DNA of 32,876 nt from Blautia sp. (GCA_023664455.1 JAMPFM010000032.1:1-32876), one strand, 5' to 3'. Counted from the stretch's first letter, positions 23,277-31,946 are shown. Notes: a model not told the origin generated them from the sequence alone. Numbers and translations: made by a program.

Positions 23277-24272
23277 CTAAAATTCATAAAGCTCCGCTAT
23301 CGCGGAATATCCTGCCCCGACGGTGCAGATGATAACTTTATTTCCCGGCTTTGCATAAGTATCCCACATCCGGTTCAGGCATAGAACCGGACAGGTATTG
23401 CCCGTATAACCGTATTCTTTGCCGACGAAGAAATATTTATCCTCCGACACGCCTAAGAGTTTCAGCGTCTCGATATTAAAGACGTCGCTCAACTGGGAAA
23501 AGATATAATAATCAATCTCTTCCGCCGCCAGATTATGACGCTCCAGAACCGCCGTAATAATCTTATACCACTGTTTCGTAACAAAATCCATGTTGAAAGG
23601 ATTCCATTCCAGCCGTTTTTCATTGGGTTCTATCGCTTTGAGCGGCACCTTGGACATGCCGCATTTCGGATAAGTAATATAATGATGAAAACTGGCGTCA
23701 ATCACCGTTTCCGTATCCAGAAATCCCTTGGGCACATCTTCTTCCTCCGCATAGAGGGCGACGCACGCCGCCGCGTCCGCAAAAGTCGCATATACAACCG
23801 TATCCGTCCAGAGCGCGATAGGCGTGATGCAGAAACAGCCCACAACCAGCGCGTTTTTAATATCCGTAGTGCGCATATACTTGTATACCACGTCAATCCC
23901 CTGTATCATACCGGTGCAGTTGCTGTTTAAGTCAAAAGAAACCCTGACGTTTTTCATGCGCTCGCCGTAAAGCCCTACGATTTTCATCGCGTTGGATGGA
24001 AACAGATATTCCGGCGTATCGGTGCACACGATTACCATTTCCACATCTTCCAGATTCAGCTTATTCTTGCTGACGCAGTTTTCAATCGCCTCCTGACACA
24101 TCGTGATTGTATTTTCCCCTTCCGAAATAAAATAACGTTTCCTGCGTCCCAAATGCTCCATCAGACCATGCGCCTGTAAGCCCATCTTCTCAAAATGCTC
24201 ATCCAGCTCCTGATTATAGACTTTGTGCTTCGGAATATAGACTCCGGTCCCTCTCATTTTAATATTTTTCAT
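23277..24272 (-). CDS. 3-oxoacyl-ACP synthase III-like protein with altered catalytic triad
   Basis: A 331-residue thiolase-fold protein of the FabH/KAS III group. It has MRGTGVYIPKHKVYN at the N-terminus, VCTDTPEYLFPS, an active-site cysteine C119 (LNSNCTGMIQ), and YTGNTCP with N292 matching the FabH Asn. The segment equivalent to FabH PHQAN reads FSQLS, so the catalytic His is replaced by S259. Such changes occur in acyltransferase or condensing variants of the family rather than housekeeping FabH. AAAGG lies 12 nt before the ATG. The neighbouring PPTase suggests a carrier-protein link, which is inference. Confidence 0.88.
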   Translation of the reverse strand: MKNIKMRGTGVYIPKHKVYNQELDEHFEKMGLQAHGLMEHLGRRKRYFISEGENTITMCQEAIENCVSKNKLNLEDVEMVIVCTDTPEYLFPSNAMKIVGLYGERMKNVRVSFDLNSNCTGMIQGIDVVYKYMRTTDIKNALVVGCFCITPIALWTDTVVYATFADAAACVALYAEEEDVPKGFLDTETVIDASFHHYITYPKCGMSKVPLKAIEPNEKRLEWNPFNMDFVTKQWYKIITAVLERHNLAAEEIDYYIFSQLSDVFNIETLKLLGVSEDKYFFVGKEYGYTGNTCPVLCLNRMWDTYAKPGNKVIICTVGAGYSAIAELYEF

Positions 24273-24413
24273 TGCAATCCCATACCTTTCTCTCAGATTT
24301 TTGGTTCTTTTTATATTATATTACAAATTATGACATCATTTTTTGCATTTTTTTGTGGAAAATGCGCAAATTTTTCCGGGTTGGATTTCTTGCAAGACAA
24401 AACAGAAATATTC

Positions 24414-24442
24414 TTGCGATTTTCCCATTTTTTTACTAAAAT
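24414..24442 (+). promoter_or_regulatory. Sigma-A promoter of the GH31 gene
   Basis: TTGCGA (24414-24419), a 17-nt spacer and TAAAAT (24437-24442) lie about 62 nt upstream of the start codon. Confidence 0.55.
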
Positions 24443-24503
24443 AGAAGCAAATATGAGGATGATTCCATCACCCAGACTATCCGATTCCAGAAAGGAGACC
24501 TCT

Positions 24504-26750
24504 ATGTTTGGCAGTTTACAAAGTTATGAGCAGAAGGAGCAGACAATCCTGCTACACTACGAAACGCAGACCGTCCGGCTGCAAATCGTAACGGACGATA
24601 TCATCAACGTTTTTATCCCCCATTCCACGCCCGACCACCGCTCGAAAGCCGTGGAAGGCGATAAGAGCCGCCCTGCATCCTGTCATATCGAAAAAACAGA
24701 GGAATGCCTTATCCTGACGACCGCTTCCCTCACCTGTAAAGTCTACGACGATTTTATGCTGGATTTCTACGACAGGGATGGAAATTTACTATGTGCCGAT
24801 TATCGGGGCAAAAGGATTCCCCGATTCGAGCTTTCGGAAGACTTCATCGAATTTATCAGGCAGGAAGGGCACGAGGCGGATACGGCGGGCAGCAAGGACT
24901 ATCCCGTACAGTGCGTGAAAAAATTAGACGCCCAGGACTGTATCTACGGACTCGGCGATAAAACCGGCGTTTTGAATAAGCGGTATTACGAATATGAAAA
25001 CTGGAATAGCGACATTCCTGACCCTCACGAGGACAGTTTCAAATCGCTTTATAAGAGCATTCCTTTTTTTATCACGCTGAAGGAAAAAGGCGTTTACGGA
25101 ATTTTCTATGATAATACATATAAAAGTTACTTTAATTTCGGCAAAGAAAACGACGGCTATTACAGCTTCGGCAGCGACGACGGCAATCTGGACTACTATT
25201 TCATCGGCGGCAAAAATATGCCTGAAATCGTCACAAACTATACTTATCTGACCGGACGTATGCCCCTGCCCCAGAAATGGACGCTGGGCTATCATCAGTC
25301 CCGCTGGGGCTATGACAGTGAGGAAACCTTCCGGGAACTCGCCGCAAACTATAAAAAATACCGCATTCCGTTAGACGCGCTGCATTTTGACATCGACTAT
25401 ATGGATCACTATAAGGTCTTCACCTGGAACAAAGAACGCTTCCAGGATCCCCACGCCCTGCTTGGCGATTTGAAAAAACAGGGCATTAAGGCGGTTACGA
25501 TTATCGACCCCGGTGTGAAAGTCGAGAAAAACTACCCCATGTATGAGGAAGGCATGGCGCAGGGCTATTTTGCCAAAGCGCCAGACGGCAGCGTCTATGT
25601 CAACGCAGTCTGGCCGGGTGATGCGACCTACCCGGACTTCGGCAATCCCGCAGTCAGAAAATGGTGGGGAGAACATTTGCAGTTTTATACCGATATGGGC
25701 GTATCCGGTATCTGGAACGATATGAACGAGCCGGCAAGTTTCAGAGGCTCGCTTCCGGGCGACGTTCTTTTTACGGATGAAGACAGGGCTGCCACCCATG
25801 CCGAAATGCACAATGTCTACGGGCACAATATGGCGAAGGCGACCTATGAAGGCTGGAAGGACCTGACCGGAAAAAGACCTTTCGTCATTACCAGGGCATG
25901 TTATAGCGGTTCCCAGAAATACACGACGGCATGGACGGGCGATAACCAGAGCCTATGGAGCCATTTGCGCATGGCAATCCCGCAGCAATGCAATCTTTCT
26001 ATCAGCGGTATGCCTTTTATCGGCACGGACGTAGGCGGATTCGGCGCAGATACGACGCCAGAGCTGCTCATACGCTGGGTGGAGCTTGGTTGCTTCTCGC
26101 CGCTTTTCCGTAACCACTGTGCCAAAGGCAGCATGAATCAGGAACCCTGGCTTTTCGGGGAAGAAACCTTAGACATTTACCGTAAATTCGTAGAGCTGCG
26201 CTATACACTGCTTCCTTATTTCTATGATTTATGCAGGGAGTGCGAGCAGACCGGGCTTCCTATCCTCAGGCCGCTTGTCCTGCATTATGAAAATGACATG
26301 AATGTCAGAAATTTAAACGATGAATTTCTCGTCGGTCAGCAGCTTTTAGTGGCTCCCGTGGTGGAACAGGGCGCAAGGAAACGCATGGTTTACTTACCGG
26401 AAGGCGTATGGTACGATTATTGGACACACGAGCAGTACTCAGGCAGTCAATATTATCTTGTGGACGCGCCTCTGGATATCTGCCCTCTTTTCGTCAAAGC
26501 GGGTTCTATTTTACCCAAAGCGCCCCTGCAGCAGTATGTGGGCGAAATCGAAAATCCGCCCCTGATTCTGGAAATCTATCCCGGCGCCGGCTCCTATACC
26601 CACTACCGGGATAACGGCGAGGACTTCGCTTACCAGGACGGCGCGTACCATGAATATCTGTTCAGGACGGATGGAAATGGGCATTTAGAAACGGTGAAGG
26701 TGCATGAGGGGTATGAGGATTACCCGGAAATTGTTACACATTTTATATAG
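24504..26750 (+). CDS. Glycoside hydrolase family 31 alpha-glucosidase
   Basis: A 748-residue GH31 enzyme that releases alpha-linked glucose from oligosaccharides. It has an N-terminal beta-sandwich, then the barrel with LDALHFDIDYMDHYKVFTWN, nucleophile D406 in GIWNDMNEPASF, acid/base D480 in TGDNQSLW, and LPYFYDLCRECEQTGLPILRP. The C-terminal beta domains end in YRDNGEDFAYQDGAYHEYLF. The frame runs about 100 codons further upstream over the KAS III gene's start and is not used: AAAGGAGACC precedes the ATG at 24504 and the family starts there. No signal peptide is seen, so it acts in the cytosol. Confidence 0.96.
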   Translation: MFGSLQSYEQKEQTILLHYETQTVRLQIVTDDIINVFIPHSTPDHRSKAVEGDKSRPASCHIEKTEECLILTTASLTCKVYDDFMLDFYDRDGNLLCADYRGKRIPRFELSEDFIEFIRQEGHEADTAGSKDYPVQCVKKLDAQDCIYGLGDKTGVLNKRYYEYENWNSDIPDPHEDSFKSLYKSIPFFITLKEKGVYGIFYDNTYKSYFNFGKENDGYYSFGSDDGNLDYYFIGGKNMPEIVTNYTYLTGRMPLPQKWTLGYHQSRWGYDSEETFRELAANYKKYRIPLDALHFDIDYMDHYKVFTWNKERFQDPHALLGDLKKQGIKAVTIIDPGVKVEKNYPMYEEGMAQGYFAKAPDGSVYVNAVWPGDATYPDFGNPAVRKWWGEHLQFYTDMGVSGIWNDMNEPASFRGSLPGDVLFTDEDRAATHAEMHNVYGHNMAKATYEGWKDLTGKRPFVITRACYSGSQKYTTAWTGDNQSLWSHLRMAIPQQCNLSISGMPFIGTDVGGFGADTTPELLIRWVELGCFSPLFRNHCAKGSMNQEPWLFGEETLDIYRKFVELRYTLLPYFYDLCRECEQTGLPILRPLVLHYENDMNVRNLNDEFLVGQQLLVAPVVEQGARKRMVYLPEGVWYDYWTHEQYSGSQYYLVDAPLDICPLFVKAGSILPKAPLQQYVGEIENPPLILEIYPGAGSYTHYRDNGEDFAYQDGAYHEYLFRTDGNGHLETVKVHEGYEDYPEIVTHFI

Positions 26751-26763
26751 AAATCCTTAATAT

Positions 26764-26781
26764 TTATATAAGGTAATTGTA
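26764..26781 (+). repeat. 18-bp direct repeat, left flank of palindromic element C
   Basis: TTATATAAGGTAATTGTA is identical to 27069-27086. It lies directly outside the terminal TTGCGAAAC region of element C and just after the GH31 gene. Confidence 0.85.
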
Positions 26782-27057
26782 GGTAATTGCGAAACTAAGA
26801 TTTTGTAACTGTCCGTTGTACATAATATACAATCCAACGCAGGCACGCTCTCGCTACGGTTCAAACGCAGCGGTTACAAGTGTGAAAAATAAATTTTTCA
26901 CACGCAAGTTTGCGCTTACGCCCAAACTCGCAGGCTGAGTAAGAATGTAGGATTACTATGTCAAAATACGGCATCTAAGTACCGGCGTTTTCACAGTACC
27001 TGCTTATGGAGTTGTATATTCTGCACAACTACACATTTCTAAACTTTCGTTTCGCAA
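26782..27057. repeat. Palindromic hairpin element (copy C, with enlarged apex)
   Basis: Arms of the GTTGTACA subfamily, ending in TTGCGAAAC inverted repeats. The left core is identical to copy A through GGTTCAAACGCAGCGGT, and the right core is CCGGCGTTTTCACAGTACC. The apex differs from copies A and B: about 110 bp beginning with an 11-bp palindrome GTGTGAAAAAT/ATTTTTCACAC, then GTTTGCGC...CCCAAAC, and ending CAAAATACGGCATCTAAG, which is shared with copy D. The arms carry substitutions relative to copy A (GTTGTACATAATATACAA against GTTGTGCAGAATATACAA). No coding frame is recognised. Confidence 0.85.
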
Positions 27058-27068
27058 ACGCCCATATA

Positions 27069-27086
27069 TTATATAAGGTAATTGTA
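27069..27086 (+). repeat. 18-bp direct repeat, right flank of palindromic element C
   Basis: TTATATAAGGTAATTGTA, identical to 26764-26781. It lies 19 nt upstream of the start codon at 27106, next to the AAAGGAGGAAGG ribosome site. Confidence 0.85.
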
Positions 27087-27105
27087 CTAAAAGGAGGAAG
27101 GAAAC

Positions 27106-27531
27106 ATGGCAAAACTAATCATTACAGTAGAAGGAGGAAAAATCACTCAGACACTGAATTTCCTGGACAGAAATATCAAGGATAACCGATATGTCTATGG
27201 GAACGGCAACGAATCCGGTATCGCAGACGACCCGGAAAAGGTATATCAGGACATTCCTGACAGCTTTCGCATCACCGAACGATACAAGGAGCTGCTAGAA
27301 GCGGTCAATCTGGGGAAAAGCATGATTACCGACGTTATGCGCCATCTCAATGAATTGGAAGAGGAAATGGAAGATTATGTTATTCCCGCCCCTAGCAGCG
27401 AGCGGGAGCATGTGATTGCTCTAAACAATATAGATATCAAAGCGCTTGCCGACAAAACACCGCATCCGCTTACAAACGACAAGGACATTGAAGAGGCGAT
27501 AAAATCCCTTATCCATTCCAGACTGTCCTGA
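27106..27531 (+). CDS. Hypothetical protein
   Basis: A 141-residue acidic soluble protein. It starts MAKLIITVEGGKITQTLNFL, has RYKELLEAVNLGKSMITDVMRHLNELEEEMED as a probable helical segment, and a C-terminal part ending EEAIKSLIHSRLS. It has no membrane segment, signal or recognised motif. AAAGGAGGAAGG gives a strong ribosome site, and a terminator follows, so it is probably a real single-gene unit. Its promoter is unclear: an element with direct repeats lies between it and the GH31 gene. No function is proposed. Confidence 0.7.
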   Translation: MAKLIITVEGGKITQTLNFLDRNIKDNRYVYGNGNESGIADDPEKVYQDIPDSFRITERYKELLEAVNLGKSMITDVMRHLNELEEEMEDYVIPAPSSEREHVIALNNIDIKALADKTPHPLTNDKDIEEAIKSLIHSRLS

Positions 27532-27594
27532 CTATCCTGGTCAAAACCCCGGCGCAGACAGCGGGGAGTCAATCTTGCAATACTGACACATAAA

Positions 27595-27627
27595 CGGCGG
27601 AAAATCCCAGATTGGAATTTTCCGCCG
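27595..27627. terminator. Terminator between convergent genes
   Basis: CGGCGGAAAAT pairs with ATTTTCCGCCG, with inner CC/GG adding to the stem, followed on the plus strand by AAACTTTTTATTT. It lies between the hypothetical gene and the convergent 548-residue anti-sigma-like gene, which ends at 27635. Confidence 0.85.
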
Positions 27628-27634
27628 AAACTTT

Positions 27635-29281
27635 TTATTTGCTGCGTAGTCCGCTCTTATAATAGAAACAAGTCTTCTCTGGAATCCGGTACACCCGCGC
27701 ATACTCTTCCGTCTGCTCCTCGTCCCGGTATTCCTTCCGCCACTCTGTAGTATTCAGGAAAACCAGCCTTCCGTCGGGAAGCGCGCAGTATCGGCTGCCT
27801 TCCCCCCAGATACCCGGCGCTTCATAGGCGGGCAGGATATTCAGTGCGCTCTCTTCGCCCAGATTGTAAGTAAAGATACCATCATATCCCCAGAAAACAA
27901 AATCCGTATCCGCCCCCGGCGCTATGATATCCAGCATAATCGTATCATCCGGCACGATATCCAGATATACTTCATCCAGACAGCCGCCCTCCAAATCGAC
28001 AGAAGCGATTCCCATATGCCAGTTATCTAAATCTGTTCCCGTTTCCACCTGGGTATAGACCCTGCCGTCCTTGCCGATACCGAGACCCGCCATCGAATGG
28101 GGCATAAAGGGACTTTCCAGATCGGCGACGATATCCTTCACATAGTTCCCATCCTTATCCAGTACGGATAACAGCGCGTTCGAGCCAACTACCCGCAGAT
28201 AGATATAGCCCTGTTCATCTACGACAAGTCTTTTAATTACTCCCCATCCTTTGATTTGACTGGATAAGTCAATCTTCTTTTTCAATTTTCCATCCGCACT
28301 CAGTACCCAGAGCGCATTTTTGTACTTATCCCCTGCTATGATGGCGCTGGTATCATCCTCTTCTGTGCGCTCCATCAAGGCGATATAAATATCCCCTTTC
28401 TTATCCTGATAAAGAGCGGTAATATCCGTTTCCACCTCAAAATCATCGAAAAACAATGTGGAGTCACTGCTGCCAATTTCCATCTTATGAATCGCATTCC
28501 AGCCCATGAGGAAAATACAGTCCCTACCTGCCGCCATATCCCGTATTTCCAGACTCCCCGTATAGGGAATGGTCAGCTCCTGGGCGGGATTCCAGATGGC
28601 GTCGCTTAGAAGGATTTCTTCATCCGTCGCCTCTATCTCTTTTTCCTCCCCTTTCATAAGTTTCTCCTTATCCTCCTCAGAGACTTCTCCACTCTCTATT
28701 TTTTCCCTCATGAGCTGTAAACTGTAGTCCCTTTTATACCGAAAATCAATAATCTGCAACAGTTCCTCATCCTCTAACTCCTTCTCCGGCAGGAAAAAGG
28801 TAGCCGTAACAGCATAAAATGCCACTCCTTTTCCCCGATACTGCGCCGGGTCGGATAACATCGTCAGCACGCCCTCTGGGAAGCGCGCCTCTTCCCGATA
28901 GGCAGTGTCAAGCTCTTTTAACCGCTTTTTCTCTGTATCTGTGTAGGGACGGTTATAATTATCTATCCCAATCTGATTTTGATACAGTCCGCTAAAATAA
29001 GCTTCGATTTCCTGCTCGTTCATTGCTTCCATCCGCTGCTGTATGATGTTGACCGCCGCGGTCACTGTTACGGAAAACGTCGCAATTAATGCCGCCGCTA
29101 AGACGATAGATTTCTTCCATGTCATTTTCCATACAGAATGCCGATTTTGCGGCGTTTGCAAACTGACAAGTGTGTCGTTTACCCTTTTTTCCAAAGTTTC
29201 CGGCAATATCATCTTTTCCTGTTTCGCCATTTGAAATATTGTTTCCTCAAATTTATCAAACTGATGGGATTCTTTTTTCAT
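27635..29281 (-). CDS. Putative transmembrane anti-sigma factor with a large extracellular sensor domain
   Basis: A 548-residue protein. It has a cytosolic N-terminus of about 55 residues (MKKESHQFDKFEETIFQMAK), one membrane helix near 57-79 (KSIVLAAALIATFSVTVTAA) and about 465 outside residues. The outside part has an acidic helical stretch (220-270) and then repeated beta-rich blocks with LDKDGNYVKDI, IGKDGRVYTQV, DEQGYIYLRV and KKGDIYIAL, the look of a beta-propeller. It overlaps the sigma gene by 4 nt (ATGA) with AAAGGAGC before the start. The longer frame upstream overlaps the sigma gene and is not used. Role as anti-sigma is inferred from pairing and topology. Confidence 0.8.
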   Translation of the reverse strand: MKKESHQFDKFEETIFQMAKQEKMILPETLEKRVNDTLVSLQTPQNRHSVWKMTWKKSIVLAAALIATFSVTVTAAVNIIQQRMEAMNEQEIEAYFSGLYQNQIGIDNYNRPYTDTEKKRLKELDTAYREEARFPEGVLTMLSDPAQYRGKGVAFYAVTATFFLPEKELEDEELLQIIDFRYKRDYSLQLMREKIESGEVSEEDKEKLMKGEEKEIEATDEEILLSDAIWNPAQELTIPYTGSLEIRDMAAGRDCIFLMGWNAIHKMEIGSSDSTLFFDDFEVETDITALYQDKKGDIYIALMERTEEDDTSAIIAGDKYKNALWVLSADGKLKKKIDLSSQIKGWGVIKRLVVDEQGYIYLRVVGSNALLSVLDKDGNYVKDIVADLESPFMPHSMAGLGIGKDGRVYTQVETGTDLDNWHMGIASVDLEGGCLDEVYLDIVPDDTIMLDIIAPGADTDFVFWGYDGIFTYNLGEESALNILPAYEAPGIWGEGSRYCALPDGRLVFLNTTEWRKEYRDEEQTEEYARVYRIPEKTCFYYKSGLRSK

Positions 29282-29748
29282 CTTATAATACGCTCCTTTA
29301 ACTGTTTTTTCCCACGAGACAGTCTCGATTTGACCGTTCCTTCCGGTATATGGAGTATTTTCCCGATTTCTTTGATAGAAAGCTGTTCGTAGAAATACAG
29401 GATAATGGTTTCCCGATAAGCGATATCCAGCTCCATAACGCTGTCCCAAAGCTCATGGTGCTCGTCCTCAAAGGGCGGCATATAATCCTCCATATTTTCC
29501 GTAGGTACATTACGTTTGTTCTTCGCATAGATTCTTTTTGCCTCGTTTGCGGTAATCTGCATCATCCAGGGGCGGAAGCTTTCCGCCTTTTTCAGTGTAT
29601 GTAGTTTTTCATACGCTTTCAGGATAGACTCGCTGACCGCGTCCTCAGCATCCTCCCGGTTATGCAGAATGCCCAAGGCAAGCCTGTATAAATTCGGCAC
29701 ATATTCTGAAACAATGCTGCCAAACGCTTCCTTACTAATTACAGACAT
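29278..29748 (-). CDS. ECF RNA polymerase sigma factor
   Basis: A 156-residue sigma factor. Sigma-2: VPNLYRLALGILHNREDAEDAVSESILKAYEKL, then SFRPWMMQITANEAKRIY. Sigma-4: AYRETIILYFYEQLSIKEIGKILHIPEGTVKSRLSRGKKQLKE, a clear helix-turn-helix. AAAGGAGGAGGAGC precedes the ATG. It leads a two-gene operon with the large anti-sigma-like protein, and a fitting ECF promoter lies upstream (29788-29813), suggesting autoregulation. The ABC operon ends 84 nt upstream on the same strand. Confidence 0.93.
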   Translation of the reverse strand: MSVISKEAFGSIVSEYVPNLYRLALGILHNREDAEDAVSESILKAYEKLHTLKKAESFRPWMMQITANEAKRIYAKNKRNVPTENMEDYMPPFEDEHHELWDSVMELDIAYRETIILYFYEQLSIKEIGKILHIPEGTVKSRLSRGKKQLKERIIR

Positions 29749-29787
29749 GCTCCTCCTCCTTTGGTTTCGCCGGCTTCTGCTTATTAT

Positions 29788-29813
29788 GACCGGGCAGGAA
29801 GAAAAAAGGTTCC
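29788..29813 (-). promoter_or_regulatory. Possible ECF-type promoter of the sigma operon
   Basis: On the minus strand GGAAC (29813-29809) and CGGTC (29792-29788) are 16 nt apart, resembling ECF promoters with a GGAAC-type -35 and a C-G-T-C-type -10. It lies 40 nt upstream of the sigma start and could be read by that sigma itself. The pattern is short, so chance is possible. Confidence 0.4.
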
Positions 29814-29831
29814 CGCCAGTTTGATTTTATT

Positions 29832-31052
29832 TTATTTCACTTCCAGTTTTCTATAGACCTGATAAGTCAATGGAAACAATACTAAGGATAACACACTATA
29901 TATACAAAACAAAATGCCAATCGCTCCCACAATCCGCCCGCCGATGGAATACAGATTGAAGGTAACAAGACTCTGGTGGATATCCATCAGCCTATCCGGC
30001 AGCAATGCGATGATTTTCCTGCTGATACGGCTTCCCAGAAAAGAAGGGATAAAAAGCAACGCAAACGGAACGATTACCGAAAGCGCCGTGGATTTTGTCT
30101 TAGCAGAGACCAGCATAGTCAATAGCAACCCGAACAGAACCCCCACATAACCGCCGCAGACAATCAGCAGATACTCCTGCCAGTTTGTCAGCAGATAGAA
30201 ACTTTTCCAGCCATCACGGGAGATCTGAATCATAAGCCCGGCGCCGTCTGCTCCCAGAAATCCGAATACAATGATAGAATACAACAGCATAACCCCAAAG
30301 TAAACCGTCGTCACAAAGAGGAAAGCCGCCGCCAGTTTCGCGCCAACTGCCTTTCCCCGCCCATGATACGAGGCATAGAAAACAGCTTCCGCCTTATAAG
30401 CAAATTCCCCTGAAAAAACAGGCGCCACCACGAACCCAAGTATCAGAAACATGATCATAACTACCGTAGCGGCATAATAAAAAAACTCGATAAAACCATC
30501 TTCATAATCGTACTGCCAGGGTATTTCCAGCGCCTCATAACGCGCAATCAGAAACTCCCGCTCCTCTTCGGAAAACAGGTATTGCTGTTCCTCTTCCGCC
30601 AGCCATTCTTTCAGATTCCCCACCCGGTTTTCATAAAAATGCACGGCGTCTTCCGGCACAAGGGAATCCGGACGGTAATAGTCCGAGGACCGGAACTTAC
30701 AGAATGCATACATTAACATATGGCGGATATCATGAAATCCCTGTTTCCAACCGTAGGCGATATTGCTTTCGCGGATCTCTTCGGAGCGCCCCTCTTTTGT
30801 CTCATTGATACGCCTGTTTTCCGCGATAACCTCTGCAATGACTTCTTCGGTCAATTCCCCTGCCCATTCCTTTTTTGCCGCCTTCAGCTTAGAAATTGCC
30901 GCAGGTCCATACTCGTGATCCCCATTTTCATTGACATAATAGACGTCACGGATGGCAAAGAACCCAACTATCATAAGAAGCCCCGCAAGAAGCAGCATGG
31001 CAATCTTCGTCCCCGGTCTCACCCATATTTTTTTCCATTCATAATATAGCAT
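29832..31052 (-). CDS. ABC transporter permease (ABC-2 type)
   Basis: A 406-residue membrane protein. A short cytosolic start (MLYYEWKKIWVRPGTK) precedes TM1. A hydrophilic outside loop of about 180 residues follows, rich in acidic and aromatic residues (KAAKKEWAGELTEEVIAEV ... SEEEREFLIARYEAL). About five further helices come after it (EFFYYAATVVMIMFLILGFV onward). This is the usual form of ABC-2 permeases with a large first loop. The start at 31052 overlaps the ATPase stop and has GGGGGAAG before it. Substrate unknown; the operon lies beside an ECF sigma pair and may be an envelope-stress exporter. Confidence 0.85.
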   Translation of the reverse strand: MLYYEWKKIWVRPGTKIAMLLLAGLLMIVGFFAIRDVYYVNENGDHEYGPAAISKLKAAKKEWAGELTEEVIAEVIAENRRINETKEGRSEEIRESNIAYGWKQGFHDIRHMLMYAFCKFRSSDYYRPDSLVPEDAVHFYENRVGNLKEWLAEEEQQYLFSEEEREFLIARYEALEIPWQYDYEDGFIEFFYYAATVVMIMFLILGFVVAPVFSGEFAYKAEAVFYASYHGRGKAVGAKLAAAFLFVTTVYFGVMLLYSIIVFGFLGADGAGLMIQISRDGWKSFYLLTNWQEYLLIVCGGYVGVLFGLLLTMLVSAKTKSTALSVIVPFALLFIPSFLGSRISRKIIALLPDRLMDIHQSLVTFNLYSIGGRIVGAIGILFCIYSVLSLVLFPLTYQVYRKLEVK

Positions 31053-31926
31053 CTTCTTCCCCCGCTTTCTCACCAAAATAAGATAAAAATACATCTTCCA
31101 GAGTCAATTCTTCTTTTACTGCTTCCGGGTGGGGGCTTTCCTTTGCCAACACCCGAAGTTCCATGCCTTCTGGGACAATCCTGCTATTGGATACCTGATA
31201 CTGTCTGTAGACCTTCCCGGCTTCTTCCCTGGAAAGCGTCAGCCGCCATGCCCTATCGGGCGCAGATTGTATGATTTCTTCCGGCGTCCCGCTATGCAGA
31301 AGCTCTCCCCCTTTCATCAGAAGAATTTCATTCGCCACGGATTCCACATCCGATACGATGTGGGTAGATAACAAAACCAGCCTGTCCTGCGCAAATTCGC
31401 TCAGCAGATTCCGAAACCGTATCCTCTCATTTGGGTCAAGCCCGGCTGTCGGCTCGTCCAGAATCAGAATTTCCGGCTGGTTAACCATCGCCTGGGCAAT
31501 GCCCGCCCTGCGCTTCATACCGCCCGAAAGCTTCCGCATCTTCTTCTTTCGCACCTTAGAAAGCCCCACCTGCGCAATCAGCTCCTGCACCCGCTTTTTC
31601 GCCACCGCCTTATGCACGCCCTTAATCAGGGCGATATACATCAGATAATCCTCCACTGTAAAATCTGGGTAATATCCAAACTCCTGCGGCAGATATCCCA
31701 AAAACTTCCGATACTCCGCTCCCATTGCAAAGATATCCTGCCCATCGCAAAGGATACTTCCTGCACTCGGCTGTAATAGTGTACAAAGCATTCTCATGAA
31801 TGTTGTCTTACCTGCGCCGTTTACGCCAAGCAGACCGTAGACGCCGTTTTTCATCGTATAAGAAACGTCGCTAACGGCGCTAAATCCTTGAAATTCTTTT
31901 GTGAGACTGTTGATTGTCAATTCCAT
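31039..31926 (-). CDS. ABC transporter ATPase
   Basis: A 295-residue ATPase. Walker A is GVNGAGKTT (34-42), the signature LSGGMKRRAGIAQA begins at 134, Walker B is ILILDEPTAGLDPNE (E159), and the switch histidine is H190 in LSTHIVSD. The C-terminal 80 residues (LLHSGTPEEIIQSAPDRAWR ...) form the extension common to ABC-2 exporters. AAGGAATG precedes the ATG. The permease gene overlaps its end by 14 nt. It follows a six-helix membrane protein on the same strand. Confidence 0.93.
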   Translation of the reverse strand: MELTINSLTKEFQGFSAVSDVSYTMKNGVYGLLGVNGAGKTTFMRMLCTLLQPSAGSILCDGQDIFAMGAEYRKFLGYLPQEFGYYPDFTVEDYLMYIALIKGVHKAVAKKRVQELIAQVGLSKVRKKKMRKLSGGMKRRAGIAQAMVNQPEILILDEPTAGLDPNERIRFRNLLSEFAQDRLVLLSTHIVSDVESVANEILLMKGGELLHSGTPEEIIQSAPDRAWRLTLSREEAGKVYRQYQVSNSRIVPEGMELRVLAKESPHPEAVKEELTLEDVFLSYFGEKAGEEDAIL

Positions 31927-31946
31927 TTTATGTCATTCCTTCTTTC

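Noticed and set aside
24195-24503. N-terminal extension of the GH31 frame over the KAS III gene start
   Set aside because: GH31 proteins start near MFGSLQ; a strong ribosome site is at 24504 and the extension overlaps the divergent gene and its promoter.
29791-29818. Hairpin GGCAGGAA/TTCCCGCC as a terminator for the ABC operon
   Set aside because: It has a mismatch in the middle, and on the minus strand the T-run lies inside the loop instead of after the stem.
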